From positions 10,032,256 to 10,096,255 of the forward strand of contig OZ020249.1 in NCBI GenBank assembly GCA_963971285.1: a DNA stretch of 64,000 nucleotides, in the 5' to 3' direction. A program made the translations under genes and the position numbers. Shown here in pieces: positions 50,186 through 63,907 of the stretch (the stretch's first letter is position 1; the number at the start of each line of letters is the position of its first letter). Source of the stretch: Astropecten irregularis (taxonomy: Eukaryota > Echinodermata > Asteroidea > Paxillosida > Astropectinidae). Under the pieces are notes generated by a model, which saw only the letters and a program-made list of their open reading frames with translations, made no database searches and was not told where the DNA came from.

Positions 50186-51904
50186 TTATAATACACATAC
50201 AGTGTAGCACGTCATAACGTGATTTATAAAACATTGCAGATTTCGCTAAGCAGGGCAACTTCAGGTTCAAAAATTCAGATATATGATCTACACTGAAAAT
50301 AAAAAGACACGAGTAATTTTGTTTTTCCTGAATTTTCCCCAGAAATGAGCAGGCAGTTTTCAAAGATCGGCTTCAAAATATAGGATTAGACTGCGTGCTG
50401 CCATCTTATAATACACATACAGTGTAGCACGTCATAACGTGATTTATAAAACATTGCAGATTTCGCTAAGCAGGGCGACTTCAGGTTCAAAAATTCAGAT
50501 ATATGATCTAGACTGAAAATAAAAAGACACGTGTAATTTTGTTTTTCCTGAATTTTCCCCAGAAATGAGCAGGGAGATTCCAAAGATCGTGTTCGAAATA
50601 TAGGATTGGACAGCGCGCTGTCATATATGACACACATACAGTGTAGAACGACATAACATGATATATAAATCATTGCAGATTTCGCTATGCAGGGCGACTT
50701 CAGGTTCAAAAATTCAGATCTATGATCTAGACTGAAAAGAAAAAGACACACGTGTGTAATTTTGTTTTTCCTGAGTTTGCCCCAGAAATTAGCAAACAGA
50801 TTTCAAAGATCGTATTCAATATATAGAATTAGACTGCCTGCTGCCATATATAATACACATACAGTGTAGAACGTCATAACATGATATATAAATCATTACA
50901 GATTTCGCTATGCAGGGCGACTTCAGTTTCAAAAATTCAGATCTATGATCTAGACTGAAAATAAAAAGACACGTGTAATTTTGTTTTTCCTGAGTTTGCC
51001 AAAGAAATGAGCAGCCAGATGTCAAAGATCGTGCTCAAAATATAGGATTTGAAAAATCCTCATGCGCTTTAACAATGCATGGCCCATGCACAAACCCATG
51101 CACGAAGGTGTGAACTAGACCGAATCTTACTGACTATGACAAACATAATCCAAGACCATTTCATGTCAAAACTCATTTTTGTCCACGCAGGCTCTACGGG
51201 CTTGCCTATAAGCGTGGCATGAGCCAGTCGTCTGGCATAGTCAGTGACATATGGTCAGGTTCCCAGCCTTCGTAATATGGTTTGTATATGGGCTCATTGC
51301 TAAACCGCGTTAGGATTTTTTTAAGGGGAGGATTTCGCTACGCAGGGCGACTTCAGTTTCAAAAACTCAGATCTATGATCTACACTGAAAATAAAAAGAC
51401 ACGTTTAATTTTGTTTTTCCTGAGTTTGCCCCAGAAATGAGCAGATTCCAAAGATCGTGTTCGAAATATAGGATTGGACAGGGCGCTGTCATATATGATA
51501 CACATACAGTGTAGAACGTCATAACATGATTTATAAAACATTGCAGATTTCGCAAAGCAGGGCGACTTCAGGTTCAAAAATACAGGTATATGATCTACAC
51601 TGAAAATAAAAAGACACGTGTAATTTTGTTTTTCCTGAGTTTGAACCAGAAATGAGCAGGCAGTTTTCAAAGATCGGCTTCAAAATATAGGATTAGACTG
51701 CGCGCTGCTATATTATAATACACATACAGTGTAGTACGTCATAACGTGATTTATAAAACATTGCAGATTTAGCTAAGCAGGGCGACTTCAGGTTCAAAAA
51801 TTCAGATATATGATCTATACTGAAAATAAAAAGACACGTGTAATTTTGTTTTTCCTGAATTTTCCCCAGAAATGAGCAGGCAGTTTTCAAAGATCGGGTT
51901 CAAA
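50186..51904 (+). repeat. 1.7-kb segment, copy 2 of 3
   Basis: Duplicate of 46692-48410. The two share private 'gaaaagaaaaagacac', 'gacacacatacag' and 'gtagtacgtc' variants, so the duplication is recent relative to monomer divergence. Confidence 0.8.
51045..51332 (+). repeat. Delta block 24
   Basis: Duplicate of delta 22 (offset 3494 bp) with the same G4 tract. Confidence 0.9.
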
Positions 51905-52568
51905 ATATAGGATTAGACTGCGTGCTGCCATATTATAATACACATACAGTGTAGCACGTCATAACGTGATTTATAAAACATTGCAGATTTCGCTAAGCAG
52001 GGCAACTTCAGGTTCAAAAATTCAGATATATGATCTACACTGAAAATAAAAAGACACGAGTAATTTTGTTTTTCCTGAATTTTTCCCAGAAATGAGCAGG
52101 CAGTTTTCAAAGATCGGCTTCAAAATATAGGATTAGACTGCGTGCTGCCATCTTATAATACACATACAGTGTAGCACGTCATAACGTGATTTATAAAACA
52201 TTGCAGATTTCGCTAAGCAGGGCAACTTCAGGTTCAAAAATTCAGATATATGATCTACACTGAAAATAAAAAGACACGTGTAATTTTGTTTTTCCTGAAT
52301 TTTCCCCAGAAATGAGCAGGGAGATTCCAAAGATCGTGTTCGAAATATAGGATTGGACAGCGCGCTGTCATATATGATACACATACAGTGTAGAACGTCA
52401 TAACATGATATATAAATCATTACAGATTTCGCTATGCAGGGCGACTTCAGTTTCAAAAATCCAGATCTATGATCTAGACTGAAAATAAAAAGACACGTGT
52501 AATTCTGTTTTTCCTGAGTTTGCCAAAGAAATGAGCAGCCAGATGTCAAAGATCGTGCTCAAAATATA

Positions 52569-52857
52569 GGATTTGAAAAATCCTCATGCGCTTTAACAAT
52601 GCATGGCCCATGCACAAACGCATGCACGAAGGTGTGAACTAGACCGAATCTTACTGACTATGACAAACATAATCCAAGACCATTTCATGTCAAAACTCAT
52701 TTTTGTCCACGCAGGCTCTACGGGCTTGCCTATAAGCGTGGCATGAGCCAGTCGTCTGGCATAGTCAGTGACATATGGTCAGGTTCCCAGCCTTCGTAAT
52801 ATGGTTTGTATATGGGCTCATTGCTAAACCGCGTTAGGATTTTTTTAAGGGGGAGGA
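52569..52857 (+). repeat. Delta block 25
   Basis: Carries 'caaacgcatgcacg' (others aaaccc), shared with deltas 29 and 30. The next delta is only 637 bp on: a single monomer with a 9 bp deletion ('cgtcagtataaatc' at about 53043) intervenes. Confidence 0.9.
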
Positions 52858-53205
52858 TTTCGCTACGCAGGGCGACTTCAGTTTCAAAAACTCAGATCTA
52901 TGATCTACACTGAAAATAAAAAGACACGTGGAACTTTGTTTTTCCTGAGTTTGCCCCATAAATGAGCAGATTCCAAAGATCGTGTTCGAAATATAGGATT
53001 GGACGGCGCGCTGTCAAATATGATACACATACAGTGTAGAACGTCAGTATAAATCATTGCAGATTTCGCTATGCAGGGCGACTTCAGGTTCAAAAATTCA
53101 GATCTATGATCTAGACTGAAAATAAAAAGACACGTGTAATTTTGTTTTTCCTGAGTTTGCCAAAGAAATGAGCAGCCAGATGTCAAAGATCATGCTCAAA
53201 ATATA

Positions 53206-53494
53206 GGATTTGAAAAATCCTCATGCGCTTTAACAATGCATGGCCCATGCACAAACCCATGCACGAAGGTGTGAACTAGACCGAATCTTACTGACTATGA
53301 CAAACATAATCCAAGACCATTTCATGTCAAAACTCATTTTTGTCCACGCAGGCTCTACGGGCTTGCCTATAAGCGTGGCATGAGCCAGTCGTCTGGCATA
53401 GTCAGTGACATATGGTCAGGTTCCCAGCCTTCGTAATATGGTTTGTATATGGGCTCATTGCTAAACCACGTTAGGATTTTTTTAAGAGGGAGGA
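53206..53494 (+). repeat. Delta block 26
   Basis: Private 'aaaccacgtt', 'tttaagagggagg' and 'cgcttcgcagg', shared only with delta 31 at about 6982 bp offset. The upstream tail reads 'gatcatgctc'. Confidence 0.9.
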
Positions 53495-53878
53495 TTTCGC
53501 TTCGCAGGGCGACTTCAGTTTCAAAAACTCAGATCTATGATCTACACTGAAAATAAAAAGACACGTGTAATTTTGTTTTTCCTGAGTTTGCCCCAGAAAT
53601 GAGCAGGCAGATTCCAAAGATCGTGTTCGAAATATAGGATTGGACAGCGCGCTGTCATATATGATACACATACAGTGTAGAACGTCATAACATGATATAT
53701 AAATCATTACAGATTTCGGTATGCAGGGCAACTTCAGTTTCAAAAATTCAGATCTATGATCTACTCTAAAAATAAAAAGACACGTGTAATTTTGTTTTTC
53801 CTGAGTTTGAACCAGAAATGAGCAGGCAGTTTTCAAAGATTGGCTTCAAAATATAGGATTAGACTGCGCGCTGCTATA

Positions 53879-55597
53879 TTATAATACACTTACAGTGTAG
53901 CACGTCATAACGTGATTTATAAAACATTGCAGATTTCGCTAAGCAGGGCAACTTCAGGTTCAAAAATTCAGATATATGATCTACACTGAAAATAAAAAGA
54001 CACGAGTAATTTTGTTTTTCCTGAATTTTCCCCAGAAATGAGCAGGCAGTTTTCAAAGATCGGCTTCAAAATATAGGATTAGACTGCGTGCTGCCATCTT
54101 ATAATACACATACAGTGTAGCACGTCATAACGTGATTTATAAAACATTGCAGATTTCGCTAAGCAGGGCGAATTCAGGTTCAAAAATTCAGATATATGAT
54201 CTAGACTGAAAATAAAAAGACACGTGTAATTTTGTTTTTCCTGAATTTTCCCCAGAAATGAGCAGGGAGATTCCAAAGATCGTGTTCGAAATATAGGATT
54301 GGACAGCGCGCTGTCATATATGATACACATACAGTGTAGAACGACATAACATGATATATAAATCATTGCAGATTTCGCTATGCAGGGCGACTTCAGGTTC
54401 AAAAATTCAGATCTATGATCTAGACTGAAAAGAAAAAGACACACGTGTGTAATTTTGTTTTTCCTGAGTTTGCCCCAGAAATTAGCAAACAGATTTCAAA
54501 GATCGTATTCAATATATAGAATTAGACTGCCTGCTGCCATATATAATACACATACAGTGTAGAACGTCATAACATGATATATAAATCATTACAGATTTCG
54601 CTATGCAGGGCGACTTCAGTTTCAAAAATTCAGATCTATGATCTAGACTGAAAATAAAAAGACACGTGTAATTTTGTTTTTCCTGAGTTTGCCAAAGAAA
54701 TGAGCAGCCAGATGTCAAAGATCGTGCTCAAAATATAGGATTTGAAAAATCCTCATGCGTTTTAACAATGCATGGCCCATGCACAAACCCATGCACGAAC
54801 GTGTGAACTAGACCGAATCTTACTGACTATGACAAACATAATCCAAGACCATTTCATGTCAAAACTCATTTTTGTCCACGCAGGCTCTACGGGCTTGCCT
54901 ATAAGCGTGGCATGAGCCAGTCGTCTGGCATAGTCAGTGACATATGGTCAGGTTCCCAGCCTTCGTAATATGGTTTGTATATGGGCTCATTGCTAAACCG
55001 CGTTAGGATTTTTTTAAGGGGAGGATTTCGCTACGCAGGGCGACTTCAGTTTCAAAAACTCAGATCTATGATCTACACTGAAAATAAAAAGACACGTTTA
55101 ATTTTGTTTTTCCTGAGTTTGCCCCAGAAATGAGCAGATTCCAAAGATCGTGTTCGAAATATAGGATTGGACAGGGCGCTGTCATATATGATACACATAC
55201 AGTGTAGAACGTCATAACATGATTTATAAAACATTGCAGATTTCGCAAAGCAGGGCGACTTCAGGTTCAAAAATACAGGTATATGATCTACACTGAAAAT
55301 AAAAAGACACGTGTAATTTTGTTTTTCCTGAGTTTGAACCAGAAATGAGCAGGCAGTTTTCAAAGATCGGCTTCAAAATATAGGATTAGACTGCGCGCTG
55401 CTATATTATAATACACATACAGTGTAGTACGTCATAACGTGATTGATAAAACATTGCAGATTTAGCTAAGCAGGGCGACTTCAGGTTCAAAAATTCAGAT
55501 ATATGATCTATACTGAAAATAAAAAGACACGTGTAATTTTGTTTTTCCTGAATTTTCCCCAGAAATGAGCAGGCAGTTTTCAAAGATCGGGTTCAAA
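53879..55597 (+). repeat. 1.7-kb segment, copy 3 of 3
   Basis: Third copy, 3693 bp from copy 2. Identity with copy 2 extends further right than between copies 1 and 2, to about 55810. Confidence 0.78.
54738..55025 (+). repeat. Delta block 27
   Basis: G4 tract plus 'catgcgttttaac' and 'cacgaacgtgtg' (others cgaagg), shared with delta 28. Confidence 0.9.
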
Positions 55598-56484
55598 ATA
55601 TAGGATTAGACTGCGTGCTGCCATATTATAATACACATACAGTGTAGCACGTCATAACGTGATTTATAAAACATTGCAGATTTCGCTAAGCAGGGCAACT
55701 TCAGGTTCAAAAATTCAGATATATGATCTACACTGAAAATAAAAAGACACGAGTAATTTTGTTTTTCCTGAATTTTCCCCAGAAATGAGCAGGCAGTTTT
55801 CAAAGATCGGCTTCAAAATATAGGATTAGACTGCGTGCTGCCATCTTATAATACACATACAGTGTAGCACGTCATAACGTGATTTATAAAACATTGCAGA
55901 TTTCGCTAAGCAGGGCGACTTCAGGTTCAAAAATTCAGATATATGATCTAGACTGAAAATAAAAAGACACGTGTAATTTTGTTTTTCCTGAATTTTCCCC
56001 AGAAATGAGCAGGGAGATTCCAAAGATCGTGTTCGAAATAAAGGATTGGACAGCGCGCTGTCATATATGATACACATACAGTGTAGAACGACATAACATG
56101 ATATATAAATCATTGCAGATTTCGCTATGCAGGGCGACTTCAGGTTCAAAAATTCAGATCTATGATCTAGACTGAAAATAAAAAGACACACGTGTGTAAT
56201 TTTGTTTTTCCTGAGTTTGCCCCAGAAATTAGCAAACAGATTTCAAAGATCGTATTCAATATATAGAATTAGACTGCCTGCTGCCATATATAATACACAT
56301 ACAGTGTAGAACGTCATAACATGATATATAAATCATTACAGATTTCGCTATGCAGGGCGACTTCAGTTTCAAAAATTCAGATCTATGATCTAGACTGAAA
56401 ATAAAAAGACACGTGTAATTTTGTTTTTCCTGAGTTTGCCAAAGAAATGAGCAGCCAGATGTCAAAGATCGTGCTCAAAATATA

Positions 56485-56772
56485 GGATTTGAAAAATCCT
56501 CATGCGTTTTAACAATGCATGGCCCATGCACAAACCCATGCACGAACGTGTGAACTAGACCGAATCTTACTGACTATGACAAACATAATCCAAGACCATT
56601 TCATGTCAAAACTCATTTTTGTCCACGCAGGCTCTACGGGCTTGCCTATAAGCGTGGCATGAGCCAGTCGTCTGGCATAGTCAGTGACATATGGTCAGGT
56701 TCCCAGCCTTCGTAATATGGTTTGTATATGGGCTCATTGCTAAACCGCGTTAGGATTTTTTTAAGGGGAGGA
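56485..56772 (+). repeat. Delta block 28
   Basis: Same variants as delta 27. The next delta is 1532 bp on. Confidence 0.9.
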
Positions 56773-58016
56773 TTTCGCTACGCAGGGCGACTTCAGTTTC
56801 AAAAACTCAGATCTATGATCTACACTGAAAATAAAAAGACACGTGTAATTTTGTTTTTCCTGAGTTTGAACCAGAAATGAGCAGGCAGTTTTCAAAGATC
56901 GGCTTCAAAATATAGGATTAGACTGCGCGCTGCTATATTATAATACACATACAGTGTAGTACGTCATAACGTGATTTATAAAACATTGCAGATTTAGCTA
57001 AGCAGGGCGACTTCAGGTTCAAAAATTCAGATATATGATCTATACTGAAAATAAAAAGACACGTGTAATTTTGTTTTTCCTGAATTTTCCCCAGAAATGA
57101 GCAGGCAGTTTTCAAAGATCGGGTTCAAAATATAGGATTAGACTGCGTGCTGCCATATTATAATACACATACAGTGTAGCACGTCATAACGTGATTTATA
57201 AAACATTGCAGATTTCGCTAAGCAGGGCAACTTCAGGTTCAAAAATTCAGATATATGATCTACACTGAAAATAAAAAGACACGAGTAATTTTGTTTTTCC
57301 TGAATTTTCCCCAGAAATGAGCAGGAAGTTTTCAAAGATCGGCTTCAAAATATAGGATTAGACTGCGTGCTGCCATCTTATAATACACATACAGTGTAGC
57401 ACGTCATAACGTGATTTATAAAACATTGCAGATTTCGCTAAGCAGGGCGAATTCAGGTTCAAAAATTCAGATATATGATCTACACTGAAAATAAAAAGAC
57501 ACGTGTAATTTTGTTTTTCCTGAATTTTCCCCAGAAATGAGCAGGGAGATTCCAAAGATCGTGTTCGAAATATAGGATTGGACAGCGCGCTGTCATATAT
57601 GATACACATACAGTGTAGAACGTCATAACATGATATATAAATCATTGCAGATTTCGCTATGCACGGCGACTTCAGGTTCAAAAATTAAGATCTATGATCT
57701 AGACTGAAAATAAAAAGACACACGTGTGTAATTTTGTTTTTCCTGAGTTTGCCCCAGAAATTAGCAAACAGATTTCAAAGATCGTATTCAATATATAGAA
57801 TTAGACTGCCTGCTGCCATATATAATACACATACAGTGTAGAACGTCATAACATGATGTATAAATCATTACAGATTTCGCTATGCAGGGCGACTTCAGTT
57901 TCAAAAATCCAGATCTATGATCTAGACTGAAAATAAAAAGACACGTGTAATTCTGTTTTTCCTGAGTTTGCCAAAGAAATGAGCAGCCAGATGTCAAAGA
58001 TCGTGCTCAAAATATA
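56485..58016 (+). repeat. 1532-bp five-monomer-plus-delta unit
   Basis: A delta followed by five monomers. The next unit, 58017-59328, is the same but for one missing alpha monomer (the copy at about 57136-57355). Confidence 0.82.
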
Positions 58017-58304
58017 GGATTTGAAAAATCCTCATGCGCTTTAACAATGCATGGCCCATGCACAAACGCATGCACGAAGGTGTGAACTAGACCGAATCTT
58101 ACTGACTATGACAAACATAATCCAAGACCATTTCATGTCAAAACTCATTTTTGTCCACGCAGGCTCTACGGGCTTGCCTATAAGCGTGGCATGAGCCAGT
58201 CGTCTGGCATAGTCAGTGACATATGGTCAGGTTCCCAGCCTTCGTAATATGGTTTGTATATGGGCTCATTGCTAAACCGCGTTAGGATTTTTTTAAGGGG
58301 AGGA
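58017..58304 (+). repeat. Delta block 29
   Basis: Combines the 'aaacgcatg' variant of deltas 25 and 30 at the left with the G4 tract of deltas 27 and 28 at the right, so it looks recombinant. Confidence 0.9.
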
Positions 58305-59328
58305 TTTCGCTACGCAGGGCGACTTCAGTTTCAAAAACTCAGATCTATGATCTACACTGAAAATAAAAAGACACGTGTAATTTTGTTTTTCCTGAGTTTG
58401 AACCAGAAATGAGCAGGCAGTTTTCAAAGATCGGCTTCAAAATATAGGATTAGACTGCGCGCTGCTATATTATAATACACATACAGTGTAGTACGTCATA
58501 ACGTGATTTATAAAACATTGCAGATTTAGCTAAGCAGGGCGACTTCAGGTTCAAAAATTCAGATATATGATCTATACTGAAAATAAAAAGACACGTGTAA
58601 TTTTGTTTTTCCTGAATTTTCCCCAGAAATGAGCAGGCAGTTTTCAAAGATCGGGTTCAAAATATAGGATTAGACTGCGTGCTGCCATATTATAATACAC
58701 ATACAGTGTAGCACGTCATAACGTGATTTATAAAACATTGCAGATTTAGCTAAGCAGGGCGAATTCAGGTTCAAAAATTCAGATATATGATCTACACTGA
58801 AAATAAAAAGACACGTGTAATTTTGTTTTTCCTGAATTTTCCCCAGAAATGAGCAGGGAGATTCCAAAGATCGTGTTCGAAATATAGGATTGGACAGCGC
58901 GCTGTCATATATGATACACATACAGTGTAGAACGTCATAACATGATATATAAATCATTGCAGATTTCGCTATGCACGGCGACTTCAGGTTCAAAAATTAA
59001 GATCTATGATCTAGACTGAAAATAAAAAGACACACGTGTGTAATTTTGTTTTTCCTGAGTTTGCCCCAGAAATTAGCAAACAGATTTCAAAGATCGTATT
59101 CAATATATAGAATTAGACTGCCTGCTGCCATATATAATACACATACAGTGTAGAACGTCATAACATGATGTATAAATCATTACAGATTTCGCTATGCAGG
59201 GCGACTTCAGTTTCAAAAATCCAGATCTATGATCTAGACTGAAAATAAAAAGACACGTGTAATTCTGTTTTTCCTGAGTTTGCCAAAGAAATGAGCAGCC
59301 AGATGTCAAAGATCGTGCTCAAAATATA
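58017..59328 (+). repeat. 1312-bp four-monomer-plus-delta unit
   Basis: Collinear with 56485-58016 except for the loss of one 220 bp alpha. Shares 'gcacggcgac', 'gatgtataaatc' and 'aatccagatc' variants with it. Confidence 0.82.
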
Positions 59329-59617
59329 GGATTTGAAAAATCCTCATGCGCTTTAACAATGCATGGCCCATGCACAAACGCATGCACGAAGGTGTGAACT
59401 AGACCGAATCTTACTGACTATGACAAACATAATCCAAGACCATTTCATGTCAAAACTCATTTTTGTCCACGCAGGCTCTACGGGCTTGCCTATAAGCGTG
59501 GCATGAGCCAGTCGTCTGGCATAGTCAGTGACATATGGTCAGGTTCCCAGGATTCGTAATATGGTTTGTATATGGGCTCATTGCTAAACCGCGTTAGGAT
59601 TTTTTTAAGGGGGAGGA
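59329..59617 (+). repeat. Delta block 30
   Basis: Carries 'aaacgcatg', a private 'cccaggattcg' (others cagccttcg) and the normal G5 tract. Followed by the same 9 bp-deleted monomer as delta 25 ('cgtcagtataaatc' at about 59804). Confidence 0.9.
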
Positions 59618-60187
59618 TTTCGCTACGCAGGGCGACTTCAGTTTCAAAAACTCAGATCTATGATCTACACTGAAAATAAAAAGACACGTGTAACTTTGTT
59701 TTTCCTGAGTTTGCCCCATAAATGAGCAGATTCCAAAGATCGTGTTCGAAATATAGGATTGGACGGCGCGCTGTCAAATATGATACACATACAGTGTAGA
59801 ACGTCAGTATAAATCATTGCAGATTTCGCTATGCAGGGCGACTTCAGGTTCAAAAATTCAGATCTATGATCTAGACTGAAAATAAAAGACACAAGTGTGT
59901 AATTTTGTTTTTCCTGAGGTTGCCCCAGAAATTAGCAAACAGATTTCAAAGATCGTATTCAATATATAGAATTAGACTGCCTGCTGCCATATATAATACA
60001 CATACAGTGTAGAACGTACTAACATGATATATAAATCATTACAGATTTCGCTATGCAGGGCGACTTCAGTTTCAAAAATTCAGATCTATGATCTAGACTG
60101 AAAATAAAAAGACACGTGTAATTTTGTTTTTCCTGAGTTTGCCAAAGAAATGAGCAGCCAGATGTCAAAGATCGTGCTCAAAATATA

Positions 60188-60476
60188 GGATTTGAAAAAT
60201 CCTCATGCGCTTTAACAATGCATGGCCCATGCACAAACCCATGCACGAAGGTGTGAACTAGACCGAATCTTACTGACTATGACAAACATAATCCAAGACC
60301 ATTTCATGTCAAAACTAATTTTTGTCCACGCAGGCTCTACGGGCTTGCCTATAAGCGTGGCATGAGCCAGTCGTCTGGCATAGTCAGTGACATATGGTCA
60401 GGTTCCCAGCCTTCGTAATATGGTTTGTATATGGGCTCATTGCTAAACCACGTTAGGATTTTTTTAAGAGGGAGGA
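60188..60476 (+). repeat. Delta block 31
   Basis: Duplicate of delta 26 by its 'aaaccacgtt' and 'aagagggagg' variants, plus a private 'aactaattttt'. The next delta is 3720 bp on. Confidence 0.9.
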
Positions 60477-63400
60477 TTTCGCTTCGCAGGGCGACTTCAG
60501 TTTCAAAAACTCAGATCTATGATCTACACTGAAAATAAAAAGACACGTGTAATTTTGTTTTTCCTGAGTTTGCCCCAGAAATGAGCAGGCAGATTCCAAA
60601 GATCGTGTTCGAAATATAGGATTGGACAGCGCGCTGTCATATATGATACACATACAGTGTAGAACGTCCTAACATGATATATAAATCATTACAGATTTCG
60701 GTATGCAGGGCAACTTCAGTTTCAAAAATTCAGATCTATGATCTACTCTGAAAATAAAAAGACACGTGTAATTTTGTTTTTCCTGAGTTTGAACCAGAAA
60801 TGAGCAGGCAGTTTTCAAAGATTGGCTTCAAAATATAGGATTAGACTTCGTGCTGCTATATTATAATACACTTACAGTGTAGCACGTCATAACGTGATTT
60901 ATAAAACATTACAGATTTAGCTAAGCAGGGCGACTTTAGGTTCAAAAATTCAGATATATGATCTATACTGAAAATAAAAAGACACGTGTAATTTTGTTTT
61001 TCCTGAGTTTGCCCCAGAAATGAGCAGGCAGATTCCAAAGATCGTGTTCGAAATATAGGATTGGACAGCGCGCTGTCATATATGATACACATACAGTGTA
61101 GAACGTCATAACATGATATATAAATCATTACAGATTTCGGTATGCAGGGCAACCTCAGTTTCAAAAATTCAGATCTATGATCTACTCTGAAAATAAAAGA
61201 CACGTGTAATTTTGTTTTTCCTGAGTTTGAACCAGAAATGAGCAGGCAGTTTTCAAAGATCGGCTTCAAAATATAGGATTAGGCTGCGTGCTGCCATATT
61301 ATAATACACATATAGTGTAGCACGTCATAACGTGATTTATAAAACATTGCAGATTTCGCTACGCAGGGCGACTTCAGGTTCAAAATTTCAGATATATGAT
61401 CTACACTGAAAATAAAAAGACACGTGTAATTTTGTTTTTCCTGAATTTTCCCCTGAAATGAGCAGGCAGTTTTCAAAGATCGTGTTCAAAATATAGGATT
61501 AGACTGCGTGCTGCCATATTATAATACACATACAGTGTAGCACGTCATGACGTGATTTGTAAAACAGTGCAGGTTTCTCTAAGCAGGGCGACTTCAGGTT
61601 CAAAAATTCAGATATATGATCTACACTGAAAATAAAAAGACACGTGAAATTTTGTTTTTCCTGAATTTTCCCCAGAAATGAGCAGGCAGTTTTCAAAGAT
61701 CGGCTTCAAAATTTAGGATTAGACTGCGTGCTGCCGTATTATAATACACATACAGTGTAGCACGTCATAACGTGATTTATAAAACATTGCAGATTTCGCT
61801 AAGCAGGGCGACTTCCGGTTAAAAAATTCAGATATATGATCTACACTGAAAATAAAAAGACACGTGTAATTTTGTTTTTCCTGAATTTTCCCCAGAAATG
61901 AGCAGGCAGATTCCAAAGATCGTGTTCGAAATATAGGATTGGACAGCGCGCTGTCATATATGATACACATACAGTGTAGAACGTCATAACATGATATATA
62001 AATCATTACAGATTTCGGTATGCATGGGGGCGACTTCAGTTTCAAAAATTCAGATCTATGATCTACTCTGAAAATAAAAAGACACGTGTAATTTTGTTTT
62101 TCCTGAATTTTCCCAATAAATGAGCAGGCAGTTTTCAAAGATCGTATTCAATATATAGAATAAGACTGCCTGCTGCCATATATAATACATATACAGTGTA
62201 AACCGGTATTGCATGATATGTATATCATTACAGATTTCGCTACGCAGGGCGACTTCAGTTTCAAAAATTCAGATCTATGATCTACACTGAAAATAAAAAG
62301 TAACGTGTAATTTTGTTTTTCCTGAGTTTGCCCCAGAAATGAGCAGGGAGAATCCAAAGATCGTGTTCGAAATATAGGATTGGACAGCGCGCTGTCATAT
62401 ATGATACACATACAGTGTAGAACGTCATAACATGATATATAAATCATTACAGATTTCGGTATGCAGGGCGACTTCAGTTTCAAAAATTCAGATCTATGAT
62501 CTACTCTGAAAATAAAAAGACAAGTGTAATTTTGTTTTTCCTGAGTTTGAACCAGAAATGAGCAGGCAGTTTTCAAAGATCGGCTTCAAAATATAGGATT
62601 AGACCGCGCGCTGCTATATTATAATACACATACAGTGTAGCACGTCATAACGTGATTTATAAAACATTGCAGATTTCGCTAAGCAGGGCGACTTCAGGTT
62701 CAAAAATTCAGATATATGATCTACACTGAAAATAAAAAGACACGTGTAATTTTGTTTTTCCTAAATTTTCCCCAGAAATGAGCAGGCAGTTTTCAAAAAT
62801 CGTATTCAATATATAGAATAAGACTGCCTGCTGCCATATATAATACATACATATACAGTGTAAACCGGTATTGCATGATATGTAAATCATTACAGATTTC
62901 GCTACGCAGGGCGACTTCAGTTTCAAAAATTCAGATCTATGATCTACACTGAAAATAAAAAGTAACGTGTAATTTTGTTTTTCCTGAGTTTGCCCCAGGA
63001 ATGAGCAGGCAGATTCCAAAGATCGTGTTCGAAATATAGGATTGGACAGCGCGCTGTCATATATGATACACATACAGTGTAGAACGTCATAACATGATAT
63101 ATAAATCATTGCAGATTTCGCTAAGCAGGGCGACTTCAGGTTCAAAAATTCAGATATATGATCTACACTGAAAATAAAAAGACACGTGTAATTTTGTTTT
63201 TCCGGAATTTTCCCCAAAAATGAGCAGGCAGTTTTCAAAGATCGGCTTCAAAATATAGGATTAAACTGCGTGCTGCCATATTATAATACACATAAAGTGT
63301 AGCACGTCATAACGTGATTGATAAAACATTGCAGATTTCGCAAAGCAGGGCGACTTCAGGTTCAAAAATACAGGTATATGATCTACACTGAAAATAAAAA

Positions 63401-63907
63401 GACACGTGTAATTTTGATTTTCCTGAATTTTCCCCAGAAATGAGCAGGCTGTTTTCAAAGATCGGCTTCCAAATATAGGATTAGGCTGCGTGCTGCCACA
63501 TTATAATACACATACAGTGTAGCACGTCATAACGTGATTTATAAAACATTGCAGATTTTGCTAAGCAGGGCGACTTCAGGTTCAAAAATTCAGATATATG
63601 ATCTACACTGAAAATAAAAAGACACGTGTAATTTTGTTTTTCCTGAATTTTCCCCAGAAAAGATCGGCTTCAAAATATAGGATTAGGCTGCGTGCTGCCA
63701 TATTATAATACACATACAGTGTAGAACGTCATAACATATGATATATATAAATCAATACAGATTTCGCTATGCAGGGCGACTTCAGGTTCAAAAATTCAGA
63801 TCTATGATCTAGACTGAAAATAAAAAGACACACCTGTGTAATTTTGTTTTTCCTGAGTTTGCCCCAGAAATGAGCAAACAGATGTCAAAGATCGTGCTCA
63901 AAATATA
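60477..63907 (+). repeat. Irregular, diverged delta-free monomer run
   Basis: Alpha and beta monomers are present but order and sequence are less regular than elsewhere. Two monomers, near 62140-62360 and 62800-63020, share 'gtaaaccggtattgcatgatatg' and 'aaagtaacgtg' and lie about 660 bp (three monomers) apart. Other oddities are 'gcatgggggcgac' at 62023-62035, an 18-20 bp deletion at about 63660 (ccagaaaagatcgg) and 'acatatgatatatataaatc' at about 63733. No gene is seen. Confidence 0.75.

Larger units (their letters stand above)
46231..60476 (+). repeat. Array block of repeated 1.7-kb and 1.3-1.5-kb segments
   Basis: Ten deltas (22-31) lie 637 to 1966 bp apart. Markers of the block are 'cacgagtaattttg' in alpha, 'gctgccatcttat', 'gaacgacataac' in beta, the damaged palindrome gacagggcgctgtc, and a G4 instead of G5 tract in five deltas. 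The order beta-plus, gamma, delta is restored here. Confidence 0.8.

Noticed and set aside
125-63458. Over one hundred minus-strand open frames of 60-205 codons, many starting MKTACSFLGK or MTSGCSFLWQ
   Set aside because: They repeat once per monomer, differ mostly by amino-acid-changing substitutions, are broken by 1 bp length differences between monomer classes, and overlap one another in different frames. They reflect a stop-poor strand of a satellite.
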